From: Chenopodium formosanum
Lineage: Eukaryota > Streptophyta > Magnoliopsida > Caryophyllales > Amaranthaceae
Assembly: GCA_024500155.1 (NCBI GenBank)
Contig: CM044868.1
Span: forward strand, 43,472,165-43,536,164
Direction of reading: 5' to 3'
DNA: 64,000 nt
This document shows positions 47,055 to 59,534 of the stretch, piece by piece. The notes beneath the pieces are model-generated. The model worked only from the letters and a program-made list of their open reading frames with translations, did no database searches and was not told the DNA's origin. Made by a program: the position numbers and the translations under genes. How positions within the stretch are numbered: the stretch's first letter is position 1; each line of letters starts with the position of its first letter.

Positions 47055-47072
47055 TCCTCAGTGGAGTCGCCA
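47055..47072 (-). other. Primer-binding site of E1 (tRNA-Arg, one mismatch)
   Basis: The minus strand reads TGGCGACTCCACTGAGGA, differing from the D' and D site by one base, five bases from the LTR. Confidence 0.83.
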
Positions 47073-47077
47073 AAAAC

Positions 47078-48497
47078 TGTAGGGAATAATTTCAAGCGTT
47101 AACCCCTAGCTTGAACCCCACTGTGATCATACACTAAAGTACGGTGGCATCCAAAAGGGAAGAAGATAGAGCAAAAGAGTCGCCAACAAATTTTTTTGGA
47201 ACTTGTAAACCGTTCATGGGATGAAGGTTACACCCCTTAACGATCCAAGAGATCGTCAACTCCATAAGGTTTAGAACCAAATAAGGGTTCGGGGATGAAG
47301 GTACAAATCCAACCTAAAAGAGATTGAACCTGCCCTAATAATAGGCCTCTACTTTATTCTGATCGTATTCATGTGGGCTTTCTAATTAACATGCAATCAA
47401 TAGATTAACCCTAAACCTGTTTATCTATGTTGGTTGAATATTAATGCAAAATAAATCTATTATTAGCGATCACTTGAATTATAATCACAGTTAACCCTAA
47501 CAAGATTATTAATATCTTATTAAACGTGATTACAAGTACAAATTCCATTTAAACATGCATAAAAGGTGTGATCAAGCAATAACAAAATAAAATATAATAT
47601 ATATCAAGCAACAATAATAATCATAATAATAATAATAAAATAATCATCATCAAAATAATAATAATAATCATATTCATAATCATCATAAATTATAATAATT
47701 ATAATAATAATCATGTTCATGTTAATATTAAAGCATAATAATAGTAGCAAGATCCTAGGCATGATATTAACAAGATTAATAACAAACCCTAGCATGTCAC
47801 TAAGCAATAAAAATCAAGTCTTTAACCCTAACATGATACTAACAATCATAAATATCAGGAATCATAATAAGCATATTTGATATTATAACCTTTTCCCTAA
47901 ACATGATACTAGGAATATCATAATAACAATATAAACATGATTTCTACATCATAATATCAATTAAAACCATTTAAAGTACTTACTTTGATGCTTTGTACCT
48001 CTTTCTAATAACAAAATACACACTTTAGTAACTTCAAGGAAAATAATAAACAAACAATTAAATTAAATAATTGAAATAGAGATTTGGGACCAAACCCTCA
48101 GAAATTAAACCTTTCACGTCTAGGGGGAAGGCAACTTGGAATATGGCTAGGTGTTTCTAGATCTAATGAATGCAGAATTTTGTATGTAAAAACAAAGTTT
48201 AGAAAAAGAGAAAGAGAGAGATGAAATAATCAAGAAAACTTGATGAGGATTGGTGAATGATTAAGAGAGAATTAGAGAATTAATGATTGCGAAAGAAAAC
48301 TGATTGTAGGTGAATGAAAACGGAGTTTTTAATACGTTATTTATAGAGAAAATCAGCCAAAAAGATAAAATATCAAAACAGAGCATTTGGCGCACGCAAA
48401 ACGAGATTGGCACACGCAAAACAAAGCTGGCGCCAGCACCAGCTAATTGGCGCCAGGCGCCAATGGCTGGCGTTTGGCGTTGATTTCAGAAATTCAC
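47078..48497 (-). repeat. 5' LTR of E1, truncated
   Basis: Collinear with 38979 to about 40487, a few percent diverged, without the CAA expansion. It stops within the palindrome cluster region at about 48497 (AGAAATTCACG), where PMD coding sequence starts. About 830 bases of LTR are missing. Confidence 0.9.
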
Positions 48498-49929
48498 GAC
48501 TGCAGCAACTCCTCCTCGTAGCACCACCCTGGGATCGCATGAGATCGCCAAGGGGTACCAACAGGCGGCCTCTCGGACATGCTGAGCAGCCTCACATCAT
48601 TGAACATGTGACATGGCGGAGGAATGGGGACGACAAAAATCTCCAAGGAGTGCTGAATAGCAACTCTCTCTCCTAGGTACGCCTCCGCCCCGTACGTCCC
48701 TAGGAAGTAGCGACGCTCCGCAGTGTACTGCATAGCCAGCCCAGGGACAACTAAACCGCCCCATGGCTGGTGTAGCACCTGACGCTCCTGCAAAGAATGC
48801 CTATGAGATAAAGATCTACTAAAAAGCAATACAAAAATGTTAGATATGCAAAAGATTATATCGAGAGGATCTGCTCTCGAACATGGGCAGTAGTCGCCCG
48901 GATGTAGCGGCCTCCCCAACACGCATCAACAGGAAACTCGCGTGGCGACGACCTCGCCGGCGCAAGTGAGGGAAAGCACACGTAGAACCAGATCTACAGA
49001 AGACAAAAGCTATTAGAAATTCTAACAAGAACTTAGAGCTAACTTTGTGACAGACAAAGTATACCTCTACGACTCTCAAAAAGTCGGGCAAGGCGATGTC
49101 TCCCGTGTAGGACCGGTGTCGACATGAGTCTTGCAACGCGCGAAGAAAGTCAGTGTAGGCTAAGCTGGCCTAGTCGTAGGTCCCGATCAGGTGAAGATCG
49201 CGGACAGCAAGAAGGTAGTAAAGCAGCGCCCTACTACCCTTGTATGGGGAAAACGTCCCTGACAACAAAATAAGCACAAAGATACGCCCCCGCTGCTCTC
49301 GAGTGGTCGCATCGTCCTCAAAAGTTGTCTCCAGAGTAGACCGGCGAATACACTTGGTGCTGAACTGTGATGACTCCACCACAGCACGGGCCCGAACAAC
49401 AATTGGACGCAGCAGCTCATTAACCTCAGGAGAGTAGATGCTGATGGTGTTATCGAACGGCAGCGCAGTAGAACTAAACTCCAGTTCTGAGATGAGGCTG
49501 AAGTTGGCTGGGGTGACCATCATCTCACCCCAAGGAAAGTGAAAAGTGTTGGTGGTGTCCCAAAAGAACTCCACTAGGGCGCGAGCCACGCGGTGACCCC
49601 CGTCTAAAGAACTCATGGCCTCCGTGGCCTGAAACAGGGAAGTCAGCCCAAAAGACTCCCAGAGAAGTCTCTAACCCTCGTCGACGCTGAAGAACGTCAT
49701 GTACCGCTTACTCAAGGTATCGTTGCCAAGTCGTGGCAACGCGTCCTACTAACAGTGATCCCACGACGCACCCTCTCAGAAATGTTGTGGTCGGGGGCAA
49801 AGTACAAAGTCCGCTCATCCAACTCGGGGAAAGGACCAAGAGAAGTGGACAGGTTGGCTCCTCCTCAACAGGCTCATGCTCCCGTCGCGTGTGTCGGGAC
49901 TGTGAACCCAAACCTCGATGTCTAGCCAT
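48498..49929 (-). pseudogene. Plant mobile domain (PMD) ORF, antisense extra gene of E3
   Basis: The minus strand from ATG 49929 (MARHRGLGSQSRHTRREHEP), then after a frame change RVARALVEFFWDTTNTFHF, FPWGEMMVTPANFSLISEL, RIFVLILLSGTFSPYKGSRA and LYYLLAVRDLHLIGTYD, the signature of the plant mobile domain (aminotransferase-like family). It continues through YTDFLRALQDSCRHRSYTGD. A candidate intron (donor GGTATAC near 49066, acceptor TCTGTAG near 48993) leads to IWFYVCFPSLAPARSS. Another likely lies near 48790-48870. The 3' end is cut by the E1 LTR at 48498. PMD ORFs occur in Mutator-like and Tat elements and in host genes (MAIN type). Confidence 0.78.
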
Positions 49930-49930
49930 A

Positions 49931-50556
49931 CTACATTGTGCAAAATTGACTTAAATTAAGGTTCTATAGTATCTAAGGTTCGCCTAGTCGCATGATATTA
50001 TGTTCGCACAAAAACAGAGTACGTAGTACTAAAACAGAGCACAATTTCAATTTGAGCATATGGTATTTTTCAAGAATCCAAACAATTTCTTGCAATACTA
50101 TGATGATTACTGTTACAAATTGAACAAGAATTGCTAGCAAAAACATCAAGAACAAGCCACATTGTCTTCCCGACCATAAGAGGTCCAACAATGGTGATTT
50201 GTTCGTTTCTTCACCAAATTGAGTTAAACAAGTCTCAACACACTCCCAAGGCAATATAAAAACATAATCAAGCAATTTCATGGCATAAAATTTGACAAAC
50301 AAAGCAAATTAAACAAAAGAAGTTTTGAATTTTTCAAAAAATTGTGAACAAAAACACACAAATTCAGCAAAAACCGGGGTGAGTTAGAAGAAAACTTACA
50401 TAGATCGGGAAAGTAGATGAACAAAGCTTTGATTTGCAACAAATTTGAGCAAATTTTGTTGAGAAACGAGCAAGTTAGAGCAAATTAAACTCTGCAGTGT
50501 TTTTACGAAGAAAGAAGAGCAGCAGCGGCGGAGTGATGAAGAAAAGGGAATTTATA
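49931..50556 (-). promoter_or_regulatory. Candidate promoter and 5' UTR intron of the PMD ORF
   Basis: On the minus strand, TATAAATTCCC (TATA at 50551-50556) is followed by a leader, then a consensus donor TGTAAGT (GTAAGT at 50399-50394) and an acceptor ATGTAG at 49931-49932, two bases before ATG 49929. This would be a 469-base intron. Inferred from motifs only. Confidence 0.5.
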
Positions 50557-51041
50557 CGGAATCCCGATTCTGGCACCAAACGACAACCTCTGTCACCTGG
50601 AGACAGTGCCCATTCTTGGTGTCGGCGACTTTGCAGCGGCGACACAACTTTAAGCCACTTAGAGCGGTTATTTCAACATTGTACAGCAATTTTGGGTTCC
50701 TTGGTACGCTAGTTAGCCCCTGTAAGCAATTTGACATGATCGGCTAAGTTACAACCGCATTAAGTGATGGACCTGATGAATGATCGTCTCACTTAGCTTA
50801 AAGCGCCTAAACATTGGCTCATCACAAAATCACAAACATAATGGTTCATAATACAAAGGCACCGGCATAATGGTTCACACAGCAAAGGCACCGACATACT
50901 GGTTCACAATTTGAAAGCACCGACATATTGGTTCAAAAGCAGCAAAAGCGTCGACGCACTAGCATAGCAAAAGCAAAGGATCGATAGGTGTTGGTCTTCG
51001 GTGATACTCTTTAGGGTATTGTTGCAACAAATGGGGATAGT

Positions 51042-51236
51042 TTCAGGCGAAGCAATCTTCGATCCTATTCCCTGGCTTGCAGAAGATGGTCACAAAGCGC
51101 TAGAAGATCGTTTCAGGCGAAGCAATCTTCAATGGGGTTCTCTAGCTTGTAGAAGTCTATCACGGCTGAATTAGAGGCAGTTGCAGGCGTAGCAGTCTTC
51201 AGGCGGTATTCTCTAGCTTGCGGAAGATCGTCAAAA
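51042..51236 (+). repeat. E3 3' untranslated tandem repeats
   Basis: Three units of about 68-70 bases starting GTTTCAGGCGAAGCAATCTTC (second and third diverged), homologous to the E1 array at 41631-41830. A looser repeat of CACCGACATA-TTGGTTCA lies at 50830-50960. Confidence 0.8.
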
Positions 51237-51470
51237 CAAACAGCAAATGCAGCAACAAATCGGTTACCTTCAGAGACGTGTGCTTGACGGTGCAAGATAC
51301 GCGTTTCTTAACTCCCTTATCTGTTTAACTAACGCTAGTTTGCAGGTATCGGTGTTACAAGAATGATTTAGGATCGCAAAACATTCTGAATCATTCTCCG
51401 TCCCTATCGATACTTTAACTTTTGTTTTCGAAATTTGCGTTTCTCCAAACTCAGTCAAAGTGGGGGTTTC

Positions 51471-53359
51471 TGTAGACACCCATTTGTGTCTCCCCAAAAC
51501 CAAACCTAGTGATGAGTACCTTTCCTGTCGAATCATAATCGAATGAAGTGAAAGTGCGGAAAGTCTAGTGTTGCGGTTAGTTTTTAATTCTTTTCTTTCT
51601 CTCTGTTTTTAAAAACCTATTTTAAGAAAATAGCTAATCCAGTTTTATTTGGCCCATGGCAAGGGTCTAATAATGGTGTAGTTGGGTAGAGTTCGAAAAG
51701 AGCTTTCCAACGATATATTATAAGCCCAATTTCAATGAATAATAAGGAAGTTATGGACAAATTACTAAACTGGGTCCGGTTTGATCTTTATATGCAGCAC
51801 AATGATCTAGAGGAGTGCCTATTATGATTAATCATTCCTAATGTGATTAGGATTGATTATAGTCTTCTAGAATCTTCTAGAAGGTTCTTTTCATTCCTAA
51901 TTTAATTAGCGTTGATAAATTAACTTTAATTGACTTTTTAGAGTTTTAATTAGAATAAAAGAAGTGTTTTTAAGGAAAATACGATTTTACCCTCTCGTAC
52001 GCTTAAATTTTATCAAAATAAGAAAATGCGTGGAAAATTATTTCTAACGCCATACGACGCACAGCGTCTGGCGACAGGTGCGTGTTTGGCGCTGCGGTCG
52101 TGTTTTATTCTTTCTAAAACTGTGATTCGTTTTCTATCGTATCCGGCTGATTTTCTCCATAAATAGCCTCCTAAAACCTCCGTTTTCAATCATCAATTCT
52201 TATGGATTCTCTCTATCACCAACTCTCATCATGTATTTCTTGATTACTCTTCTCTCTCTCTTTTCTAAAATTCCGCATTCACAAGATCTTGACACACCTA
52301 GCCAAGTTCGAAGTTGCATTCGCCCTAGACGTGAATGGTTTTAATTTCTGAGGGTTTGGTCCCAAATCTCTATTTCAATTATTTAATTTGATTGTTTGAT
52401 TTTATATTTTCCTTGAAGTTACTAACGTGTGTATTTTGTTATTAGAAAGAGATACGAGGCATCCAAGTAAGTACTTTAATTGTTTAATTGATATTTTGAT
52501 ATAGAAATCATGCTTAGATTGTTATTTTGATTCTCAGTATCATGTTAGGATGTTTTATTGCTTCCTAGTATCATGTTTAGGGAAATAATTAAGTTTCTAG
52601 TATCAAATATGCTTATTGTGATTTCTATGATGCTTCCTATTTTCTTTCCTAATATTCATGTTAATATCATGTTAGGGCTAAAGGTTTGGTTTTTATTGTT
52701 TAGTGACATGCTAGGGCTTGTTATTAATCTTGTTAGTATCATTCCTAGGATCTTGCTATTATTATTATGCTTTATTCTTAACATGATTATTTTAATTGTG
52801 ATTATTATAACTATGATTATTATGATATTATGTTGCTTGATTGTAATTATTGTTATTGCTTGATCACGCCTTTTATGCATGTTTAAAGGGAATTGGTACT
52901 TGTAATCACGCTTAATAAGATAATTAATAATCTTGTTTAGGGATAATATGATTATAATTCAAGTGTTCGCCAATAATAGATTTATTTGTGCATTAATATT
53001 CAACCAACATAGATAAACAGGTTTAGGGTTAATCCTATCTATTGCATGTTAGTCAGAAAGCGCACATGAATACGATCATAATAAAGTAGAGGCATATTAT
53101 TAGGGCAGGTTCAATCTCTTTTTAGGTTGGATTTGTACCTTCATCCCCGAACTTCCAGTCATGGTTCTAGGCCTATTGGAGTTAACGATTTCCTAGATCG
53201 TTAAGGGGTGTAACCTTCACCATGTGAACAGTTTACAAGTTCCTAAAACTTGTTGGCGACTCTTTTGCTCTAGCTTCCTTCCCTTTGGACGCCACCATGC
53301 TTATGTGTATGATCATAGTGGGGTTCAAGCTAGGGATAATGCTTGAAATATTCCCTACA
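51471..53359 (+). repeat. 3' LTR of E3
   Basis: 1889 bases, TGTAGACACCCATTTGTG to TTCCCTACA. Its GGCGCC cluster (about 52048-52105) is more decayed than in E1 and E4, and its TATA is weaker (CATAAATA near 52158). Confidence 0.9.
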
Positions 53360-53432
53360 ACCATAATACCACGCGCAAGACAATCTGTTACGCTGCCTAT
53401 AGTAGCGCAACCAAATCACTTGCGCTGGTTAG
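53360..53432. other. 73-bp spacer between E3 and D
   Basis: Short sequence between the E3 LTR end and the D LTR start. No feature recognised; it could be original flanking DNA. Confidence 0.5.
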
Positions 53433-53895
53433 TGTAGACACCTAAAAATGTCTCCCCAAAACCAAACCCGATGATGAACGATCTTTCACCGCCACTATTG
53501 GTCGGGTTCAGTATTTAATCCCGAGAGTTCTTAAAATATCGTATTTAATTAAATTCAATTTTGGAATATTCCATGGATCAGTCTTGATGTTTGGTCAAAA
53601 CATAGTTTTAATTTCAGCCCAAACTTATTATTTAATTTTAGCCCAAACCTTTTTTATTTTTTATGTTTTATTATTTATTTTGGCCCAAACTTTTTTATTT
53701 ATTTTACGGAGTATTTATTTTAGCCCAAATAATAATAAAATTAGAAAATGGCCCGAAATTATCAATCGACACATAAAATGCTAAACGAAATTAGGGTTAA
53801 AAATGAATTTAGACGGAAAAGCGGACTAAAAATTCCTGCGTCACGGCAACAGTCCACCGTATCACGGGAAACTTTCCCGTCTGATGGTGGGGTTA

Positions 53896-56254
53896 TGATA
53901 AGTGACTTTTATGTCACTTTTACTGTGTTTATTGAGTCGTTTTCCGGCTTATTTTCCAATAATTTAACCCTTTTTTATCCTTTATTTCTATTATTTGCTT
54001 ATTCTCGCCTTTTATCTTTATTTTGAGTATTTTTGTAATTTTTAATAGTTTTTAGTTTATTTTCGTGTTTTATTTTATTTTTCTTACTTTTAATGTTTGT
54101 AGTTTAAGTTCTTAGTTTTTATTTTTAATAATTTCTCTTTTTATCTCGTTTTCTTATTTATTTTAGTTTCGTATTTTATTTTATTTTACTTCGTTTTATT
54201 TTATTATTTTAGTTTTTGTCCCTATTTCTCTTGGTTTTTTTGGTTGTGTAGGTATGTTTTCGGGTTGAAGCACGGATTTCAAAGTCAAATGGTTTGCATT
54301 GGAAGTTCGGGACCCGAGTCAATCAAGTTTAACAAAATTCTTACAAGCTGCTGCCCCTAACCTTTTGCTGCTGCCAGCTTATCATACACCACATCATTCG
54401 TTAACCTCCACCACACAGCTTCTCCCCTGCTGTTCCCCTGCACCCACGCAACTCCCTTACCACCACACACCACCAAACCACCTCCAATCACACCAATCTC
54501 CAGCCATGCACCCACCTAACAACTCCCCTGCTCCACCACGCAACTCCAATCAGCCCCGTTACCAGCCCACATTGACCAACTCACCCACGCATATTCAACC
54601 AACACCAGCACCACCAATCCGCCAGCAATCACCACCAATTCTCCCCTGTTTTTCCGCTCCTCTTCTCAGTGACCCGCAATTCCAATCAACCACCAGGCAA
54701 CCCGCAGCTCACAAATCGCCAACAACCACCATTAGCCTCCGTATCCACCACCAATCCGCACCAGCACCTCAACTCCAATTCTCGCAGCTCCAATCAATCA
54801 ATTCGCACAAGCATCAGCAAGTTCGAGCAAACCGTTAAAAGTTCGGTCGAGGTACGAGTCAGAAACTTTTAGAGTTTTGTAAATTGAAGAGGTGTGGTTG
54901 AACACACCCATGGTTCGACCGAACCAACCCCGTAGTTCGGCCGCACCAACCCATTGTTCGACCAAACCATTTCAGGAGCTTCGCGCGTGACTTTTAATGA
55001 AAATCGGACGGCTGCGATGTGATGATGCTTGATAATGATGTTGATTTACGGTGGTGATTATGATGATTGTTTTGCTGATTGATAATGGTGAAATGAAAGC
55101 AGCAATTTTCGAAAGGCTAGGAGAAAGGGGTCTGGTGGGATTTCGTGGGTTTGGGTGGGAATTTTGGGGGTTTTTGGGTTTATTTCTCCATTTCTTTTTC
55201 TTTTATTTTATTTTATTTTAGTTTTGTTTTTTGTATTTAGTTTTAATTAGTTTTATTTATTTTATTTTATTTTTATTTAACTTGTATTATAAATACCCCC
55301 TTTGGGTTTATTTTCGAGAGAACTTTCAATCAACATTTTATTTTAGATAGATTAGATTAGTTTAGCATATATTTTCTCTCTCTTAGGGTTAGATTAGGAT
55401 TTTCTCTCTCTAGTTTAGGAGTAGTGTAGAGGGAGAAAGCTTGGATTTCCATGGAGTTTTTGAGAGGTTGAAGAAGCAACTTTGTGGAACTTTTTCTCAT
55501 CTATTCAATGAGCATTTTCTAACTTTCTCTCGTCTTTATTTCTTTGCTTAATCCTTAGTTTTTGCTTTTTGTTTGTTGATTTGAGTAGATTAATTAGTTT
55601 ATTTGTTTAATCTTGCTTTTATTCTTATTTTACCTTGTTTTCCATGTCTTTCATCATTATGTTAGCTTAGGTTTTGTTCTAGGGATTTGGATGAAGGTTA
55701 TATTAATGAATTAAATGATTGATTGTGATTAGTATGAAATTATTTCTTGATTATTGTGTATGGGTGATGGTTTTATGGATTAGAATCTTTCTAGCTAATC
55801 GATTCCATGCTCTTAATTGTGCTTTCAATCAATTGTGCGAGAGTGAGTTGGTTGAGTGCCCTAAATTCTTCCATACCTTTGCTAGGCTAGTTGCACGAGA
55901 GTGAATTAGTTTAGTAGGATAATTAACATGCTTAATTGTGCGAGAGTGAGTTAAATGTGTTGATGTTCCTAATCGAGGTCATTTTCATCTATTTGTATGA
56001 TGTTGTTTAATACATTGATGTGATTGGATTCCACTTTCCCTAGTTTTAGTTAATTTCTCTTAGTAGTGTTTGGTTTAACCTCTCTCTATCTCACGACCTT
56101 TCCTAGTAGTCTAGTTGGCACAAATTAATACACTTAGTCCTTTTGGGTTCGACCCTTTACTTGCCACTAAATAGTTTAGTGTAAGTTTAGGTATTATAAA
56201 TTTCTAATTTGGCTAAGGGTAGTAGTCCCAACGACCTACTCTTACCCGCGATCA
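53896..56254 (+). mobile_element. Element H, solo LTR inside the LTR of D
   Basis: 2359 bases, TGATAAGTGACTTTTATG to CCCGCGATCA, with near target duplication GGTTA/GGTTC. The D LTR reads straight across once it is removed. The end region (GTATTATAAATTT...ATCA) resembles the LTR ends of B and C. TATAAATA at 55288-55295; palindromes GGTTCGACCGAACC-like at 54905-54968. No PBS or PPT inside, so it is a solo LTR from recombination. The Pro/Gln/His-rich frame at 54299-54838 starts at TTG and lies in a C-rich tract. Confidence 0.88.
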
Positions 56255-56523
56255 GGTTCCCCGTGACACGGGACACCTGCTGTGACACGGGGGTTTTCGT
56301 GTCCTTTTCTCGTAAACCCTTAACGCGTTTTCTCTCCCGTTCAGCATATATTTCCCGCGTCACACAAAAGTACACCGTGACACGGGAATGTTTCCCGTCT
56401 AACGGTGGGATTTCCCGTGTCACGGCACACTTTGGCGTGTCGCGGTATACTTTTTTAGGGTTTTATCATTTTAGGGCTCCATGTGTTCCCTCAGCACATT
56501 TTTTCTATAAATACCCCTCATTT
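56255..56523 (+). promoter_or_regulatory. LTR promoter of D: CCGTGACACGG palindromes and TATA box
   Basis: Palindrome copies run over 53836-53890 and 56255-56445, followed by TATAAATA at 56516-56523. Same layout as D'. H landed inside the cluster. Confidence 0.75.
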
Positions 56524-57499
56524 CTGATGTACGGGGCATCAATTAATTCTCTAGTTTTTTCTCTCTTCTATGCTCTAGCCTAAACACTAGTCTACCCTTA
56601 TTCTTTCAAAATTCCTTCTTCAATCACTCCCAGGAGTCCATACTTTACTCGTGGTTCTGTCATTAAGCTAAGGCGTGAAAGGTAGAACTGTTTGAGGGTT
56701 TGGCCCTAAATCAACTCTACTTTACTTAATTTAATTTAATTATTATTTTATTATTATTTCCTTGAAGTTACTTACTCGTTTATTATTTTGTAGTTGCAAG
56801 CAAACAGAATCAAAGTAAGAATTATGTTCTTTTTATTTCTATTATTTTTCTAACGATTTTATATTGTTAGAATTATTGTTAAATTGCTTCCAATATTAAT
56901 GTTTATTCTATTATTATTTATGATCACCACATTGCATGTTTAAAGGGAATATGTAATTGAAAATCACACCTAATAAGATAATTTGGACGACCGGTTTAGG
57001 TTCCTTTTTAATCTTGTTGTTAAATCAAGTGATCACAAATATTTTAAAATTATGTGTTGCATTAATATTAAACCAATTTAGCATAATAATAGTTTGGAGC
57101 GAATTGAATTTTTTGTTTGTATGCCTTTGAGATCGCAGGAATTATTTTTCACTATAAGAATCGAGTAGAGGCCAATACGGGCGAATGTGACTCCATGACT
57201 CACTTTGTACCATCATCCCCGATCCTCCTTTCGTGGTTCCAAACCACATGGAGTTAGTAATCTCATGGATTATGAATGGGGTGTAACCTTCACGGGTCAA
57301 TCGTTGTTGCCTTCGTTGTCCCTTTATCGTGGTTGCCTTTTTATGATCCGTGAACGGTTTACAAGTTCCTCAAAAACTTGTTGGCGGCTCCCTACTTTAT
57401 TTGTCCCTAATCGTATTATGTCAATTCCCACTTCCTATGAGTGCCAAGCATATTCACACATGCTTTAACGTAGGCGCACTTCAAGAGACGCCTACAATT

Positions 57500-57517
57500 T
57501 GGCGACTCCACTGGGGA
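57500..57517 (+). other. Primer-binding site of D (tRNA-Arg ACG)
   Basis: TGGCGACTCCACTGGGGA, identical to D', three bases from the LTR. Confidence 0.87.
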
Positions 57518-58773
57518 GGATTCTTGGTTATTTATTGATTTGAGTGATCGGTATTTAATTAAGATGAGTGGATGAGACTTGAAAGATTCTTGAAAAATAT
57601 TCTTGTGATTAATTTGGCATTTTTGCATAAGCATAGACGTTTTAACGTCGCGTTTAGGTCTATCTTGTAGGAAAAATTGAATAACTTGACTGCGTACGAA
57701 GGAAAAAAGGGCACTAGTAAGATTTTCTGACTGCCGTGTCACGGTGCAGTACACTATCTGACAGTGTGCAGTACTGTGGCACGGGAATATCTGTCGTGTC
57801 ACGGAAGTTCTAAAATAAGTCTGGTGGCTTATTTTCTCTTCTCACAGTCAACTTCCTTCGATTTTTTCTGAAAAAACGTGTGTGTTTTACATGCGTCTTA
57901 GCCCCGGGGGATTTATGCTCTATTAACCCAAAAACGCTCATGGAAATAAGGGTTCATCCGAGTTATTAAATCCACCAACAACATGGAGTCCAGTTCGATT
58001 TCATCACGAACTCGCGGAGCCGACCTTTGGCATACACCCTCAAGGGAGGCTGCCTTGCTAACGCGTCCAAACTCTTAACCATGGTACCCTTTTGACACCC
58101 AAAGCTTGACCAATAGTTGAACATAGATCTTGACCCTAGGTTGCGAACTTTTTTTACATCATCGTGGCTAAATGTTACATGGTTTGTTTGGTGCTAACCT
58201 TCATGTGTTTACTCTTTTTTGTTTAACCCATGACCGAGGGTTTTATATCCACATAGTAATTAGTACGGACCTAAAATTGACTAAAATCTGGAAAAACTCA
58301 CAAAAAAGACCTGGAACTGAGCATCGTGTCACGGCATGTCCTGCCGCTCCACGGTGAACAGTGTCGTGACACGGCGTTTTCTACCTTTCTAACGGTAGAC
58401 TGCACCGTGTCACAACAGTCAGTACCGTGACACGGTGCCCAGGGGAACTGTCCCGTCAGTTTTTTTAGTTTTTTGTGCGTACGGTCATAACACGCGTCCA
58501 TAACCTCACTCACATGTCGTGTTCACACACTTTATTCCGTTAGTCGTGCACCATTTCATGACCGTATTTTAGAATAGTCTTTTGCGTCATTTTTTTTCGG
58601 AGTAAGTCGGATAGTATCCTCCCATATGTTTTTTTTTTTAAAAAAAAAAATAAAAAAAAAAATAAATAGAATTTCAAAATTATAGTTTTTTAAAATTCAA
58701 TTTTTTTTTTATTTTTCCGGATGGGTTAAGGTTAAGTTTGGTCATTAAAGGTGTGTTTGTTTCGGTGTCACAG
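57518..58773 (+). other. 5' leader of D with palindrome islands
   Basis: Palindrome islands at about 57733-57812 and 58320-58450, at the same places as in D'. Ends at a candidate 3' splice site TTTGTTTCGGTGTCACAG (AG at 58772-58773). No supported ORF. Confidence 0.75.
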
Positions 58774-59525
58774 CACTTGGTTGAGAAGAAGGGGTAGATT
58801 GTTACGATTCGAGTCAATACCTCAACAACCTCTTATATCAAAGAGGCATACAAGGAAACCACCACGATCGTCTCCACAAGATCCATCTCCAGTCTACTTA
58901 CAACCAATGGCTACTAAGGAAGATATCGAGAACATCAACAAGACAATTGAAATGTTGTCTAACATGATACAAACACTCACCACTAGATTCAACACGGCAG
59001 AGCAAGACAATCAGAACAATGTCACTGCCGCTGCAATGGACAAGACTAAGGAACAGATGAGTAAGATTTCTGAAGAATTCACTTAAGTGGAGCAACCTGT
59101 CGCCTCTTCGTCCATAAGGGACAAGCTTCCTGAGAAGTTTTCCACTGTTGACATTCCCAAGTTCAAGCCTATTGATAATCCGCTTTTCCATTTGAAGGCT
59201 TTTTCTGCAACCATGGCTCTTAAAGGAGTAGATGTGACACTCTTCCCTACGGTGTTCCCTCTTTCCTTAGAGCACGCCTGTCAACAATGGTTCTACTCTC
59301 TGGAATCCAAACATGTTGCGACATGGGAGGATGTTACAGAAAGCTTCATTAATCATTAAAAGTGTAACATTCAGGCCAAGAATTCTGAACGTGAACTCTC
59401 CATTCTCAAACAAAAAGAGAATGAAGGCTTCACCACTTACTTAAGCAGGTGGAGGAAAACAGCTGCGCTCTTGGTGGATCCCCCCAAGGAAAAAGAGATG
59501 GTTCGCTTGTTCATTGCCAATTTAA
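58774..59525 (+). pseudogene. gag of D
   Basis: Same protein as in D' (RGRLLRFESIPQQPL, MATKEDIENINKTIEML, DNPLFHLKAFSATMALKGVD, FPLSLEHACQQWFYSL, LKQKENEGFTTYLSRW). Stops at EFT* (59084, Tyr in D') and INH* (59357, Tyr in D'). It has a single DPPKEKEMV unit, then VRLFIANL before fusing to integrase. No zinc knuckle remains. Confidence 0.87.
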
Positions 59526-59534
59526 CACATATAC

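Larger units (their letters stand above)
48498..53359 (+). mobile_element. Element E3, 3' remnant of a Tat/Ogre-like element
   Basis: A complete 3' LTR (51471-53359) preceded by a PPT (AAAGTGGGGGTTTC) and 3' untranslated repeats like those of E1. The antisense PMD ORF upstream is assigned to E3 by position: extra antisense ORFs before the 3' LTR are known for Tat elements. All of gag-pol and the 5' LTR are missing. Between the PMD promoter and about 50760 I see no other gene. Confidence 0.65.
53433..57496 (+). repeat. 5' LTR of D, split by H
   Basis: Starts TGTAGACACCTAAAAATGTC, ends CGCCTACA. Without H (53896-56254) and its duplication it is about 1.7 kb. It has one copy of the 214-base palindrome block that D' has twice. 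Confidence 0.92.

Noticed and set aside
54299..54838. 179-codon Pro/Gln/His-rich frame in solo LTR H
   Set aside because: It opens at TTG, sits in a C-rich tract upstream of the LTR TATA box, and shows no domain.
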